NCBI GenBank assembly: GCA_958366945.1
Contig: CATXCY010000039.1
Span: 1 to 26,943 of the forward strand
Direction of reading: 5' to 3'
Source of the DNA: Bruticola sp004554425
GTDB lineage: Bacteria; Vulcanimicrobiota; Xenobia; Xenobiales; Xenobiaceae
DNA length: 26,943 bases
In this document: piece by piece, positions 7,799-15,986 of the stretch
Layout: every line of letters begins with the position of its first letter
Numbering within the stretch: the stretch's first letter is position 1
The notes under the pieces: generated by a model
The model's input: the letters and a program-made list of their open reading frames with translations, nothing else
Databases searched by the model: none
Told to the model about the DNA's origin: nothing
Position numbers and translations under genes: made by a program

Positions 7799-9055
7799 AT
7801 GATCGATAAGATTAGAAGAAATCCTGGCAACGCTGCAATTACTGTTATTTGCGGCATTGCCGGCGTATTCATAGGCGCTTTCTTAGTTTTTATAATCATA
7901 TATTGTACTCCCTCCATTAAAATTTCTATGGAGAAAGAAGAGATTGATACCCCTCAGGTGACCACGGAAACTAGTGATAATTCCGCTCAACAAAATAAAG
8001 GGGAATCCTCTTCTGAATTTGACATCAACTACAACTCCAAGTCTAATGCCGTTATGCCCAAAGGCAGCAGCGCTGTGGCTGATGCGGTAGCCAAAGTAGC
8101 CCCTGCGGTAGTCAACATAGATACGACTATGACTACTAGAGTTTATAGCACTCACGGCTTTGGCTTTATCGATCCTTTCGATTACCAAGTTCAGGAAATT
8201 CCTCGTGGTATGGGAACAGGCATCATTGTCAGTTCTGATGGCATAGTTTTAACTAATAACCATGTTGTCAGTGGTGCCAAATCCATCAAAGTGACTTTAA
8301 GTGATAAAAGTCAGCATTCCGCTCAAATTATTGGTACCGATCCTGTCTCTGACTTAGCTATTTTACGTATCGAAAATAAAGATCGCTCCTTCCCTACAGC
8401 CTCTTTGACAAATTCGGAAAGTATGCGTATCGGAGACTGGGTAGTAGCTTTGGGCAATCCTTTAGGTGTTGGTCAGACAGCTACTCTGGGTATTCTTTCA
8501 GCCAGAAATCGCACTTTAAGCGACAGCAATGTCGATTTACGCAACTTATTACAAACTGATGCCGCTATTAACCCCGGCAACTCTGGCGGGCCGCTTATCA
8601 ATCTTAAAGGTGAAGTTATTGGCATCAATACCGCTATTATTCGCTCAGCTCAGGGCATTGGCTTTGCCATTCCCGCAGAAACAGCATATACGGTTATGAA
8701 AGAGCTGCGCGATCACGGTAGAGTTTCTCGTCCTTACCTCGGTATAGCTATGGCCGATTTAAATCAGCCAGCCCGCAACTACTTAGGCTTAGATAAAAAC
8801 ATTAAAGGCGTTATTGTAGGTCAAGTTTTGCCCAACGGCCCTGCCAGTAAAGGTGGCATCAAGAGCAATGACGTTATAGTAAGTATCAATGGTACGGAAA
8901 CTCCAACAGCTTCAGAGTTGCAATCTTTTATGCGTTCTCTGAAAGTAGGCTCTACAGTGACTATAAAACTTTGGCGCGATGGCACCGAAAAAGAAGTCAG
9001 TGTAAAACTGGAAGAGCAGCCTTCCTCTCTCTTCCGCCAGTTTAGAGAGCCTTAA
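7799..9055 (+). CDS. htrA: Membrane-anchored HtrA/DegP-like serine protease with one PDZ domain
   Basis: This is an S1C-family envelope protease that degrades or refolds damaged exported proteins. The 418-residue product has an N-terminal membrane anchor (about 12-37), a polar Ser/Glu-rich linker (about 40-85), a trypsin-like domain (about 90-300) and one PDZ domain (about 325-405). The catalytic triad is intact: His155 in TNNHVVSG, Asp185 in DPVSDLAIL and Ser262 in NPGNSGGP. One PDZ plus an anchor matches the Gram-positive/DegS-type layout rather than soluble DegP with two. AAAGG stands eight bases before the ATG. The gene lies 69 bases after rsfS and may be cotranscribed with it. Its unit probably ends at the hairpins at 9078-9165. 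Confidence 0.95.
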   Translation: MIDKIRRNPGNAAITVICGIAGVFIGAFLVFIIIYCTPSIKISMEKEEIDTPQVTTETSDNSAQQNKGESSSEFDINYNSKSNAVMPKGSSAVADAVAKVAPAVVNIDTTMTTRVYSTHGFGFIDPFDYQVQEIPRGMGTGIIVSSDGIVLTNNHVVSGAKSIKVTLSDKSQHSAQIIGTDPVSDLAILRIENKDRSFPTASLTNSESMRIGDWVVALGNPLGVGQTATLGILSARNRTLSDSNVDLRNLLQTDAAINPGNSGGPLINLKGEVIGINTAIIRSAQGIGFAIPAETAYTVMKELRDHGRVSRPYLGIAMADLNQPARNYLGLDKNIKGVIVGQVLPNGPASKGGIKSNDVIVSINGTETPTASELQSFMRSLKVGSTVTIKLWRDGTEKEVSVKLEEQPSSLFRQFREP

Positions 9056-9077
9056 GCTTAACAAGAGTAGCGTAAAG

Positions 9078-9115
9078 CCCCTGCCTTTAGGCATGGGGAG
9101 CATATCAACGATATG
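9078..9115. repeat. Tandem hairpins resembling an IS200/IS605-type element end
   Basis: The first hairpin (9078-9098) pairs CCCCTGCC with GGCATGGGG around a TTTA loop, leaving one bulged T. The second (9101-9115) pairs CATATC with GATATG around AAC. The GC stem, TTTA loop and position after a gene end are like the right ends of IS200/IS605 and TnpB elements. The hairpin class matches the window-terminal palindromes although the stem bases differ. No transposase or TnpB frame is adjacent, so this is at most a solo end or remnant. Confidence 0.5.
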
Positions 9116-9122
9116 AAATGTA

Positions 9123-9165
9123 AAGCAGTTGACTTATGATATTTTGTAAGTCGGCTGCTTTTTTT
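9123..9165 (+). terminator. Intrinsic terminator downstream of htrA
   Basis: A 14-bp stem (9123-9136 with 9147-9160, two G-U pairs) closes on a 10-base loop and is followed directly by a T run. It lies about 70 bases after the htrA stop and ends the plus-strand unit before the 3D-domain gene. Confidence 0.85.
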
Positions 9166-9428
9166 GTAAATAATATTGGCAATATTTTAGGCATAAATAG
9201 CAATAAATATAGATATTTAGCCATTTATTGTATGGACAATTTTTGCGTATTTCCCGAAATAAACTCCCCCCAAATAGGCTAATTTGTCTTTCTAGCGTTA
9301 CATTATTAAGTTAATTTTTTGTAGCTTTCTTTAAAATTTTTGTTAAAAAATAGACAATATATACGCAAAATGTTTATATTATTGCACTAATTTATGCTTT
9401 ATAAGCTGGATTTATTGCAGGATTGGAC

Positions 9429-9456
9429 TATAATTCTTAGAAAATATACAGTATAT
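9429..9456 (+). promoter_or_regulatory. Candidate -10 box and overlapping palindromic operator
   Basis: A consensus TATAAT lies at 9429-9434. Ten bases on, ATATACAGTATAT (9444-9456) is symmetrical about one base and would cover the transcription start. I see no good -35 at standard spacing. The core TATACAGTAT recurs on the minus strand before the NCS2 permease gene. Tentative in this AT-rich region. Confidence 0.3.
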
Positions 9457-9575
9457 CAACCTTTATTTAAGGGTTTGTTGTTTTTTAGCTTTAAATTAGC
9501 GAAAAAAGCTGTTAATTCATAGATTTCATCTCCTTGGCAAAGAGGTGGGATATAGAGAAAACTAAGGAGGCCATA

Positions 9576-10181
9576 ATGCGTAAGCTTTGGGCTTATGTGT
9601 TGGTGGCATGTATCTGGGTTGTGCCTATTCTGCTTTTAGCACAGAATGCTTGCAGTCAAGATCTGGGAAATATGCCTCCGGCACCTTCTCTAGTGTCTGT
9701 ATCGCCTAATGAGAGTGGCTTACTGCCCAGTAGAGTTAATGCAGAGACTGTTGAAGTCGAAACAATAAGAGATATAGAAGATGTTAAAGTAAACGAGAAT
9801 AAAGCTCGTCAAAATAACAGCAACCATATTAAAATTGCTGACTCTTTAGCTTCTTCATTCATTCGCGGAGCTGAAACCAGTGCCGAGTATAAAATAGTTG
9901 CTGCCCCTGAGCCTCAGAGCCGGACAATTACAGTGACGGCTTACGCCTACTGTTTAAACGGTCGCACGGCCAGCGGACACTATACCGGCCCAGGTTGTAT
10001 AGCCGTCGATCCTAGTGTCATTCCTATTGGCTCAAAAATATATGTTCCCGGTTACGGCTGGGGTGAAGCCAGAGATACCGGTGGTGGTATTTACGGAAAC
10101 AAAATAGATATTTGGCTACCAAATAATGCCCAGTGCTCTCAATGGGGAGTACGCACCGTTACAGTCACAGTTACTGAGTAA
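9576..10181 (+). CDS. Secreted 3D-domain protein (putative peptidoglycan lytic enzyme)
   Basis: The C-terminal 85 residues or so form a 3D domain, the double-psi barrel shared with MltA and with the Rpf/YocH-type wall proteins, which cleaves or remodels peptidoglycan. The three acidic positions are visible in AVDPSVIP, ARDTGGG and NKIDIWLP. The fold start TVTAYAYC and the ASGHYTGPGC segment are also present. Residues 1-24 are a signal peptide (hydrophobic LVACIWVVPILLLA, likely cleaved near QNACSQ). A polar linker of about 85 residues precedes the domain. ATG 9576 has a strong AAGGAGG and matches the signal peptide; the frame extends upstream to a TTG that has no such support. Cys pairs in the domain could form a disulfide outside the cell. 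Confidence 0.88.
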   Translation: MRKLWAYVLVACIWVVPILLLAQNACSQDLGNMPPAPSLVSVSPNESGLLPSRVNAETVEVETIRDIEDVKVNENKARQNNSNHIKIADSLASSFIRGAETSAEYKIVAAPEPQSRTITVTAYAYCLNGRTASGHYTGPGCIAVDPSVIPIGSKIYVPGYGWGEARDTGGGIYGNKIDIWLPNNAQCSQWGVRTVTVTVTE

Positions 10182-10194
10182 CAACAAAAAGTAA

Positions 10195-10223
10195 AGCCGC
10201 CTTTATGGCGGCTGTATTTTTTT
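10195..10223 (+). terminator. Intrinsic terminator after the 3D-domain gene
   Basis: The stem AGCCGCC (10195-10201) pairs with GGCGGCT (10207-10213) around TTTAT, and a T7 run follows at 10217-10223. It lies 14 bases past the stop codon and separates this gene from gpsA. Confidence 0.85.
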
Positions 10224-10416
10224 ATGAGCACAATTTTGCCGATGCTTAAAGCATTTTTAGATAGGGTATAAAAGCTAAAGCGGCGAATTGTTTCGTCTGG
10301 TATTTTACCTTTACGGGCGGGGACATATTTTATTGGTAGTGGAAGGTACCGAGCTCGCTAATGGAAAAGCCCCCCTGCCACGTTATTTAAGATTTTTTGG
10401 GAGATATTTTCTAGTT

Positions 10417-11415
10417 ATGAGCTATAAAGTTGCCGTTATTGGTTCAGGAAGTTGGGGCACAGCGCAAGCCCTACACTTACAGAAAGCCGGCAGCGATGTA
10501 GTTATATGGGGATGCGACGCCATAGATTTAGATTCCATAAAAACAGGCTATAATGCCCGTTATTTTGGGAATATGCGCTTATGCAATCCCGGCGATTTGG
10601 GAGTTGAATATAATCTCAAGGAAGCTGTCAAAGGAGCCGATTTTATAGTTTTTGCTGTACCTTCAGGAGCAGTGCGCAGTGTAGCTGAAGAGGTTAAAGA
10701 GAATGTCAGCCCTTCAAGCGTTATTATTAGCACAGCTAAAGGCTTAGAAAAAGACAGCCTTATGCGCATGTCCGAGGTACTTTCTGAAGTGTTGGGACGT
10801 TTGGAGCGCATAGTAGTTCTCTCCGGCCCTTCTTTTGCGGTAGAAGTTATTAAAGAATTGCCTACAGCCGTTACTTTAGCTTCTCCAGTGCCGCGCCTTT
10901 CTTCTTTGGCTGCCAATCTCTATCACTATAAATATTTCCGTGCTTACGCCTCTACCGATATAGTAGGTGTTGAGTTGGGCGGAGTCTTAAAAAATGTTAT
11001 TGCTTTGGCTGCAGGTATGATTGACGGAGCCGGAATGGGAGCCAACGCTAGAGCCGCTCTTCTGACTAGAGCCCTTATAGAAATAAGACGCATTGTAATG
11101 GCTATGGGTGGTCGCTCCTCTACCGTATCTGGCTTAAGCGGTTTGGGAGATTTACTTTTGACAGCTACTGGCGATTTAAGCCGCAATCGTCAAGTAGGCT
11201 TAATGCTCGGCCAAGGTCGCAAATTATCAGATATTATGAAAGAAATGAAGCAAGTAGCCGAAGGGGTTACTACGGCTAATAGTTGCTTACAGCTAGCCCA
11301 AAATTTGGGTATAGAAACGCCTATTATCAAAGAAACTTGTCAAATTTTGTCCGGTGAACATGATTTACAACAGGCTATTATCAATTTACTAGCTCGCTCA
11401 CAAAAGTTCGAGTAA
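10417..11415 (+). CDS. gpsA: Glycerol-3-phosphate dehydrogenase [NAD(P)+]
   Basis: GpsA reduces dihydroxyacetone phosphate to sn-glycerol 3-phosphate, the backbone precursor of membrane phospholipids, in the cytoplasm. The 332-residue product has the N-terminal Rossmann motif GSGSWGTA, the segment STAKGLEKDS, the LSGPSFAVEV signature, the catalytic-lysine region GVLKNVIALAAG and the C-terminal substrate loop GLSGLGDLLLTATGDLSRNR. Length is typical. I chose ATG 10417 because MSYKVAVIGSGSWG is the normal N-terminus and GGGAGA lies upstream. The frame opens 43 codons earlier, but that extension looks like untranslated leader. The usual partner plsY is not adjacent. A strong bidirectional terminator follows. 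Confidence 0.96.
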   Translation: MSYKVAVIGSGSWGTAQALHLQKAGSDVVIWGCDAIDLDSIKTGYNARYFGNMRLCNPGDLGVEYNLKEAVKGADFIVFAVPSGAVRSVAEEVKENVSPSSVIISTAKGLEKDSLMRMSEVLSEVLGRLERIVVLSGPSFAVEVIKELPTAVTLASPVPRLSSLAANLYHYKYFRAYASTDIVGVELGGVLKNVIALAAGMIDGAGMGANARAALLTRALIEIRRIVMAMGGRSSTVSGLSGLGDLLLTATGDLSRNRQVGLMLGQGRKLSDIMKEMKQVAEGVTTANSCLQLAQNLGIETPIIKETCQILSGEHDLQQAIINLLARSQKFE

Positions 11416-11424
11416 CAATGTGAA

Positions 11425-11471
11425 AATAATAAGCGCAACTCTTCAGAAAGAGTTGCGCTTATTATTTTTTT
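11425..11471. terminator. Bidirectional terminator between gpsA and the subtilase gene
   Basis: A perfect 19-bp stem (11425-11443 with 11448-11466) closes on CAGA and has T runs for the plus direction and A-rich flank for the minus direction. It lies between two convergent genes, 10 bases after the gpsA stop and next to the subtilase stop, and serves both. Confidence 0.9.
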
Positions 11472-11474
11472 CGC

Positions 11475-12911
11475 TTAGGCGATATTCAAAATAGAGTCGT
11501 AGCTACCCCATACGTTGGGTTTGCGGTACAAATTAGCAGGATCTTCAAACCAATCTTTTTCGTCTACTCTAAATTTATAACGATATCTTCCTGGCGGCGG
11601 CGCATCGATTTCCACTTTCCAGGTGCCATCAAACATTTCATGGAAATAGTACTGATGCGGCGTCCAATCGTTAAAGTCTCCCATCAGTTCAACTTTTTTG
11701 GCAAAATAATTGACGAAGATGAAGCTCAATTTGCCATCCAAAACCAAAGGAGGACGTAATTCACAAATTTGATCATGCGTCCAGGCTTCGTGGGCTTGCT
11801 CGACAGCTCGGCTGGCATTAACTATACCGCAACCTTGAGCCAAAAGATCTTTACCATTAACACGGTCGGCTGTAGACATAAAGATTTGGCGTATAGCAGC
11901 CGGAGTAAGTTGCGGATTAGCTTCCAACATCTGCGCGGCAATAGCAGCTACGGTAGGAGCCGCGAAAGAAGTTCCATCCACATGCTGATAATGGCGGCCA
12001 ACAACTTTATCATCCAAAAGCCATTTGTCTAGTTTTTTAGTGAGCTCCTCGCGACTCAATTGATACAAATTATCCGGCAAGCCCACACCTTCGGGAACTT
12101 CGCTAAGCAAATTGAGCAAAGGTCCACCGCTCGTTACCGCTAAATCGTAACAATATTGAGCTCGCTTGTATTGCACGGTGCCGGGCAGAATCGGAGCAGC
12201 CACCCAAGCAGCTGGAGCGATAATTTCCGGTTTAACTACTAAATCCAAAATAACACCGTAGCTGCTGCAATAGAGCTCTGCTTCTTCCGGAGTGCAAGCA
12301 TTACGGGAAACGCAACCACCCACAGTAAGTACAGACGGAGCATTGGCCGGCGGACGAGGTAGAGTACGCGTGTTACCAGCGGCCGCTATAACCAAAATGC
12401 CATTAGAGACAAGCTCTTCCGAAGCTTGGGAGATCTCACAATTTAATTCTTTGGGATCAAAATCGCTGCCTACAGAAATATTCAAGATATTGATGTGGTA
12501 TTTAGCTGCATTATCACGAACCCAATGTAAACCTTTTAGAATTAAATCATCGCAAATCATACCGTTGCGGCTACACTTTATAAGCACAACCTTAGCTTCG
12601 GAAGCCAACCCACGATAGCGGCCACCAGAAAGCGAGCCGTCACCACAAGCAGATACAGAAGTCATCATGCCGTGCCAATTCCAACCATTTCGATTGGCAT
12701 GCGGATTTAAATCCTGAGTTTCTTCACCTAAGTCGATATAAGCGGCAATACGATCTCCCAGATCGGGATGGGGATAAAAACCAGAGTCCAAAAAAGCAAT
12801 AGTCACTCCCCGCCCTCTCATGTTGGAATCGGCATGTAACCTTTCCGAAGTACTAGGCACAGAGTAATCATTAAAATTTACTAAGGTAGTTTCACAATCT
12901 TTAGCAAGCAT
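11475..12911 (-). CDS. Subtilisin-like (S8) protease fused to an AMPK-type glycogen-binding (CBM48) domain
   Basis: Numbering from ATG 12911 (478 aa), the S8 catalytic residues are all present: Asp42 in AFLDSGF, His80 in NWHGMM (HGM instead of the usual HGT), oxyanion Asn179 in AAAGNT and Ser315 in DGTSFAAP. Residues about 393-478 form an E-set carbohydrate-binding domain like that of AMPK beta. They include MGDFNDWTP, PGRYRYKFRVD and KDWFEDP, with Trp416, Lys446 and Trp454 lining up with AMPK beta sugar contacts. No signal peptide is evident from any plausible start, so a cytoplasmic location is likely. The frame is open to a TTG at 13010, overlapping the upstream permease by 11 bases, and to an ATG at 12968; neither has a usable ribosome site spacing. 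A role in processing glycogen-associated proteins is only a guess. Confidence 0.88.
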   Translation of the reverse strand: MLAKDCETTLVNFNDYSVPSTSERLHADSNMRGRGVTIAFLDSGFYPHPDLGDRIAAYIDLGEETQDLNPHANRNGWNWHGMMTSVSACGDGSLSGGRYRGLASEAKVVLIKCSRNGMICDDLILKGLHWVRDNAAKYHINILNISVGSDFDPKELNCEISQASEELVSNGILVIAAAGNTRTLPRPPANAPSVLTVGGCVSRNACTPEEAELYCSSYGVILDLVVKPEIIAPAAWVAAPILPGTVQYKRAQYCYDLAVTSGGPLLNLLSEVPEGVGLPDNLYQLSREELTKKLDKWLLDDKVVGRHYQHVDGTSFAAPTVAAIAAQMLEANPQLTPAAIRQIFMSTADRVNGKDLLAQGCGIVNASRAVEQAHEAWTHDQICELRPPLVLDGKLSFIFVNYFAKKVELMGDFNDWTPHQYYFHEMFDGTWKVEIDAPPPGRYRYKFRVDEKDWFEDPANLYRKPNVWGSYDSILNIA

Positions 12912-12999
12912 ATTTTTTTCTCTAAACAGCAAAAAATCGAGGCAATCTTTTGGCTGTTTAGTCCTCATTCCTGCAAAAATGGCTTTTCCCCATTTATAA

Positions 13000-14679
13000 C
13001 TAGGAAACAAACTCCGACGCTTCTGCTTTTTGGGCTAATTTGGCACGTATTTCACGATTTTCATCTTCATAAATTGACCAAGTAGAAGACTTGCTAAAAG
13101 ACAGCCCCAAAATAAGTAAACCAGCTAAAAGATATCCGGCAGCGAACTGAAAAGGAATAGCTTTTTCTATATCGTTAGGCAAATTAAAAGGCCAGTACAT
13201 AAATCCAGCTGGTGAAACAGAATGTATTAAGCCAACAAACGAACATGCGGCCAAAATAAACAGCACAACGGCCGCCCGACGTAAACGGCGCTCAATAAAG
13301 AAAGCCAAAAAGGCGCCCCACAACATGGATGTTAAAACAAAACCATTGCCCAAAGCCGGAATAATTAAATTCTCACTCAAAAAACGATGGCCATTGGCTT
13401 CAGCCATTAAACGACTCACCAAAGATTCAAAATTATCGCTGTAATTGCCCTTTAAAGCCAAAGCTCTCATAATACAAGGAAATAGCGCAAAAGTTAAAAC
13501 GGTGCGGAAGTTATTGTCGCTATCTCGAAAAGCTTGCGAAGTTAACTCTAAAGCAATAAATATTAAAATTGGCGCTAAAGCAGCCGTAGGTACAAAATCA
13601 ACAATAACTTTAATTAAGCCACAAATACCGAATAAACCGACAAAAATTCCCGTCAATAAAACGTGACCGGAACGGCAATTCATTCCCTTAAATGCAGCGT
13701 GGCCAATATATAAAGTAGTAGGAGCAATACCACCACATAAGCCAGAAATTAAAGTTACGGCGGCATCTATTTGCAAAACTTCACGCATATTGTAATTATC
13801 TCCAGCTACAATAGCTCCTTTGGCAACATTAACGCCACCAACAATAGTTAAAACCGTAAAGGGAAGCACAACAGGCAAATACTGTAAAGAATCTTTTAAT
13901 CCATAAATAAAATAATAATTAAGTAAGGGAAAATTGAAAGCAGCCGAAAATTGGGGCACTATAAATTGCTGACCGGCTAAGCCTAAGGGGCCTAAAATGT
14001 AGTATAAACCAGTAGACAATACTACAGCAGCTAATACTCCAGGAACTTTACCAGGTAGCTCTATTTTAGCAATCAAAGAATAAAATATGATACCGAAAGA
14101 AAGTAAACCTACAGCCGGAGCCCCCATAACTTCAATAAAAGGCACTACTCCCAATAAGGCAATGCCAACTCCAGCTAAAGCCCCTACCAAACCAGCCTTA
14201 GGAACAATTTCACCTATCCATTCGCCAACAAAAGAGCCCAAAAATTTTCCTAAACCACAGCACATAACCGTAGCCATACCTAAGTACCAAGTTTGTATAG
14301 CTGCTTCCTGGGGAGATAAACCAGCAGCTTTGTAGGTAATAAAAGCAGGGCCAAAAACAGCAAAAGCCAAACCTACAGTTGAAGGAGTATCTATAGCTAC
14401 AGGAATGGCAGTCGAATTTCGCTTCTGTCTCTTGGCTTGTACAAAAGCCAACCATACAAAGGCTAAATCTCCACAGAGAACGCCTAAAGCCGTACCGGGG
14501 AAAATTTTTCCATATACGAACTCAGTCGGCATAGCAAAAATTTGTGTCAGAATAAAAGCTAAAAATGCCAAAACGGTCAAGTTGTCAAACATGACACTGA
14601 AAAAACCATTTAAATCGTTTAAAACGAACCACTTATAGGTTAAAGGACGAGTGGCGGAGTTCCTATGAGCGCTTTGCAT
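13000..14679 (-). CDS. NCS2-type (xanthine/uracil/AzgA-like) permease
   Basis: The 559-residue product is a polytopic inner-membrane protein with about 13-14 hydrophobic spans. The sequence VPKAGLVGALAGVGIALLG and the later segment GGIAPTTLYIGHAAFKG followed by a VPTAALAPILIFIALEL helix match the layout of NCS2/AzgA nucleobase transporters. The usual TTTYxE-like motif is diverged, so the substrate is uncertain and it could belong to an uncharacterised branch. The ATG has GGAG 12 bases upstream, longer than ideal. A perfect palindrome, GTATACGTATAC, lies 30 bases before the start. It is followed with almost no gap by the subtilase gene and the two are probably cotranscribed. Confidence 0.72.
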   Translation of the reverse strand: MQSAHRNSATRPLTYKWFVLNDLNGFFSVMFDNLTVLAFLAFILTQIFAMPTEFVYGKIFPGTALGVLCGDLAFVWLAFVQAKRQKRNSTAIPVAIDTPSTVGLAFAVFGPAFITYKAAGLSPQEAAIQTWYLGMATVMCCGLGKFLGSFVGEWIGEIVPKAGLVGALAGVGIALLGVVPFIEVMGAPAVGLLSFGIIFYSLIAKIELPGKVPGVLAAVVLSTGLYYILGPLGLAGQQFIVPQFSAAFNFPLLNYYFIYGLKDSLQYLPVVLPFTVLTIVGGVNVAKGAIVAGDNYNMREVLQIDAAVTLISGLCGGIAPTTLYIGHAAFKGMNCRSGHVLLTGIFVGLFGICGLIKVIVDFVPTAALAPILIFIALELTSQAFRDSDNNFRTVLTFALFPCIMRALALKGNYSDNFESLVSRLMAEANGHRFLSENLIIPALGNGFVLTSMLWGAFLAFFIERRLRRAAVVLFILAACSFVGLIHSVSPAGFMYWPFNLPNDIEKAIPFQFAAGYLLAGLLILGLSFSKSSTWSIYEDENREIRAKLAQKAEASEFVS

Positions 14680-14708
14680 AGCGAGCCCAATCTCCAGAAA
14701 AAGATACT

Positions 14709-14720
14709 GTATACGTATAC
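14709..14720. promoter_or_regulatory. 12-bp perfect palindrome upstream of the NCS2 permease gene
   Basis: GTATACGTATAC is its own reverse complement. It lies 30 bases before the permease start codon, where an operator could act. On the minus strand it continues into TATACAGTAT, which also occurs at 9445-9454 before the 3D-domain gene. Binding by a regulator is inferred only. Confidence 0.35.
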
Positions 14721-14811
14721 GGCCGCCCCCATTCTATTCAGTTTTCGATATATCCTTTGAAAAATAACGAAAAAAAACTAACGCTAAATAATAATAATAA
14801 ACTGTGAGCAC

Positions 14812-14880
14812 AAAAAAACAGCAGCCGCTTTCGATCCAAACAAATTGCCTTGAGCAAATTGCAAGAGAGAAAGCGGCCGC
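14812..14880 (-). terminator. Intrinsic terminator of the DUF4013 gene
   Basis: On the minus strand a 12-base arm (14880-14869) pairs, with one mismatch, with the arm at 14832-14821. A T7 run follows at 14818-14812. The 36-base loop contains a smaller TTGC/GCAA hairpin. It lies about 40 bases past the DUF4013 stop codon. Confidence 0.75.
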
Positions 14881-14921
14881 CTATAGTAACGGTTAAAAGA
14901 ATGTTACGCTTTTATATAAGT

Positions 14922-15770
14922 TTATTCTGCTTTGTCAGAATCTGTAGACCAAGTAATAGAAGTATCGGGACGATGACTAGCCCAATAGGAAGCACCATGT
15001 TTACCAGGTTTAGAATGGCCATACTTGTCTTCATCCTCTGTTGGCTCCAATTCCATATTAGCAGAGCGCTCAATATGTATATCAGTAGGATCATAAAGCG
15101 AAGGATGATATGTATCTTGAACTAAATTTGCTAAACCATAAGTAGATACTACAGCCAGATAAGCCTGAAGTGCCGAAGCCAAAATCCATAAGAAGAAGCC
15201 ATTAAACCATAAGAACTTTATAGATAAAGAAAAAATGAAAGCTACTACAGCACAAAATATGTAATAGTTGACTCCCAAACCAGTAACGCGCTGGATAACA
15301 TCTAAAACCTTGAAGCAATCGGAAACGGTTAAACTTTCACTAAAGAAGCTGAAAGCAGCTCCGGTAATGAGCAAAGCTATAAAGATTACCGCAAAAGAAA
15401 CAATGAAGAGCAGCAAAGAAGTAAAAACGCTGACCCCTTCTCCTCCTACAGCATTGACAACCAACAACGGAGCTCCACAAGCGAAAGCTAAAGCCAACCC
15501 TAAGCCCACAAAAAATGCAGCATAACAAGCCAAAGCTGCAGCTAAGGAAACACCTTTAAAAACATAATTGCCGAAATCTTCCCACTCTGGCAAAATCATT
15601 TCGTCGTCTTTGCCATCTATGTAGTTGCGGTATAGCATTACGCAATAGCCCAAGGCTAAGATCCAGCCAACAATTGGCACAAACATAGCTGCGCCCAATA
15701 TAGCCAGCTTAACAGTAAATTTGGGGTCTTTACGCATAAAGACGAAAGCTCTAATCAGCTCAGGATTCAA
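14922..15770 (-). CDS. DUF4013 family multi-span membrane protein
   Basis: The N-terminal region matches the DUF4013 pattern: a charged start with FMRKDPKFTVKL, a hydrophobic span ending VPIVGWILALGYCVMLYRN, then LPEWEDFGNYVFKGVSL. About six hydrophobic spans fill residues 20-230, and a polar C-terminal tail of about 55 residues is presumably cytoplasmic. The family's function is unknown. The TTG start is supported by a strong GGGAGG six bases upstream, and no ATG nearby fits as well. It precedes a strong terminator. The two genes before it on the same strand also encode membrane or exported proteins, which suggests, without proving, an envelope role. Confidence 0.75.
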   Translation of the reverse strand: MNPELIRAFVFMRKDPKFTVKLAILGAAMFVPIVGWILALGYCVMLYRNYIDGKDDEMILPEWEDFGNYVFKGVSLAAALACYAAFFVGLGLALAFACGAPLLVVNAVGGEGVSVFTSLLLFIVSFAVIFIALLITGAAFSFFSESLTVSDCFKVLDVIQRVTGLGVNYYIFCAVVAFIFSLSIKFLWFNGFFLWILASALQAYLAVVSTYGLANLVQDTYHPSLYDPTDIHIERSANMELEPTEDEDKYGHSKPGKHGASYWASHRPDTSITWSTDSDKAE

Positions 15771-15986
15771 AACAGTCCTCCCATATACTCAAAAGAACTA
15801 TCATTCGAGTAATTAACAATATAATTGCAAGTCGACGTTTTTAACGCCAAGCACGACAATCTTAAGCCCTTATCAAGAAAGAAGCTATAGAGAGAGCCGC
15901 AAAATATTTCTAAAAAAGCCAAAAAGTTACAAAAAACCTTAGCTAAGGAGCGGCCCTTTCTACAGCTATCTCCAAACAAAGCTCAG

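Larger units (their letters stand above)
9056..9575. other. 520-base noncoding region between htrA and the 3D-domain gene
   Basis: The first 110 bases hold three consecutive hairpins, the last a clear terminator. The rest is strongly AT-rich, with no open frame of note. Near its end are a TATAAT at 9429-9434, a 13-base near-palindrome at 9444-9456 and the strong ribosome site of the next gene. I looked for the ydaO (c-di-AMP) riboswitch, which often precedes wall-hydrolase genes, and could not match its conserved segments. Confidence 0.6.

Noticed and set aside
9480..9575. Possible ydaO-type c-di-AMP riboswitch before the 3D-domain wall hydrolase gene
   Set aside because: Such riboswitches often precede these genes, but I could not find the conserved paired segments. 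Only a ribosome site and an AT-rich leader are visible.
10288..10416. 43-codon N-terminal extension of gpsA
   Set aside because: It does not resemble any GpsA N-terminus, and the Rossmann motif starts normally from ATG 10417.
15767..15979. 70-codon minus-strand frame ending in a 4-base overlap with the DUF4013 start
   Set aside because: It begins at a TTG without ribosome site, is rich in Cys and Phe without a recognisable pattern, and its overlap is explained by the DUF4013 ribosome site and TTG falling there by chance.
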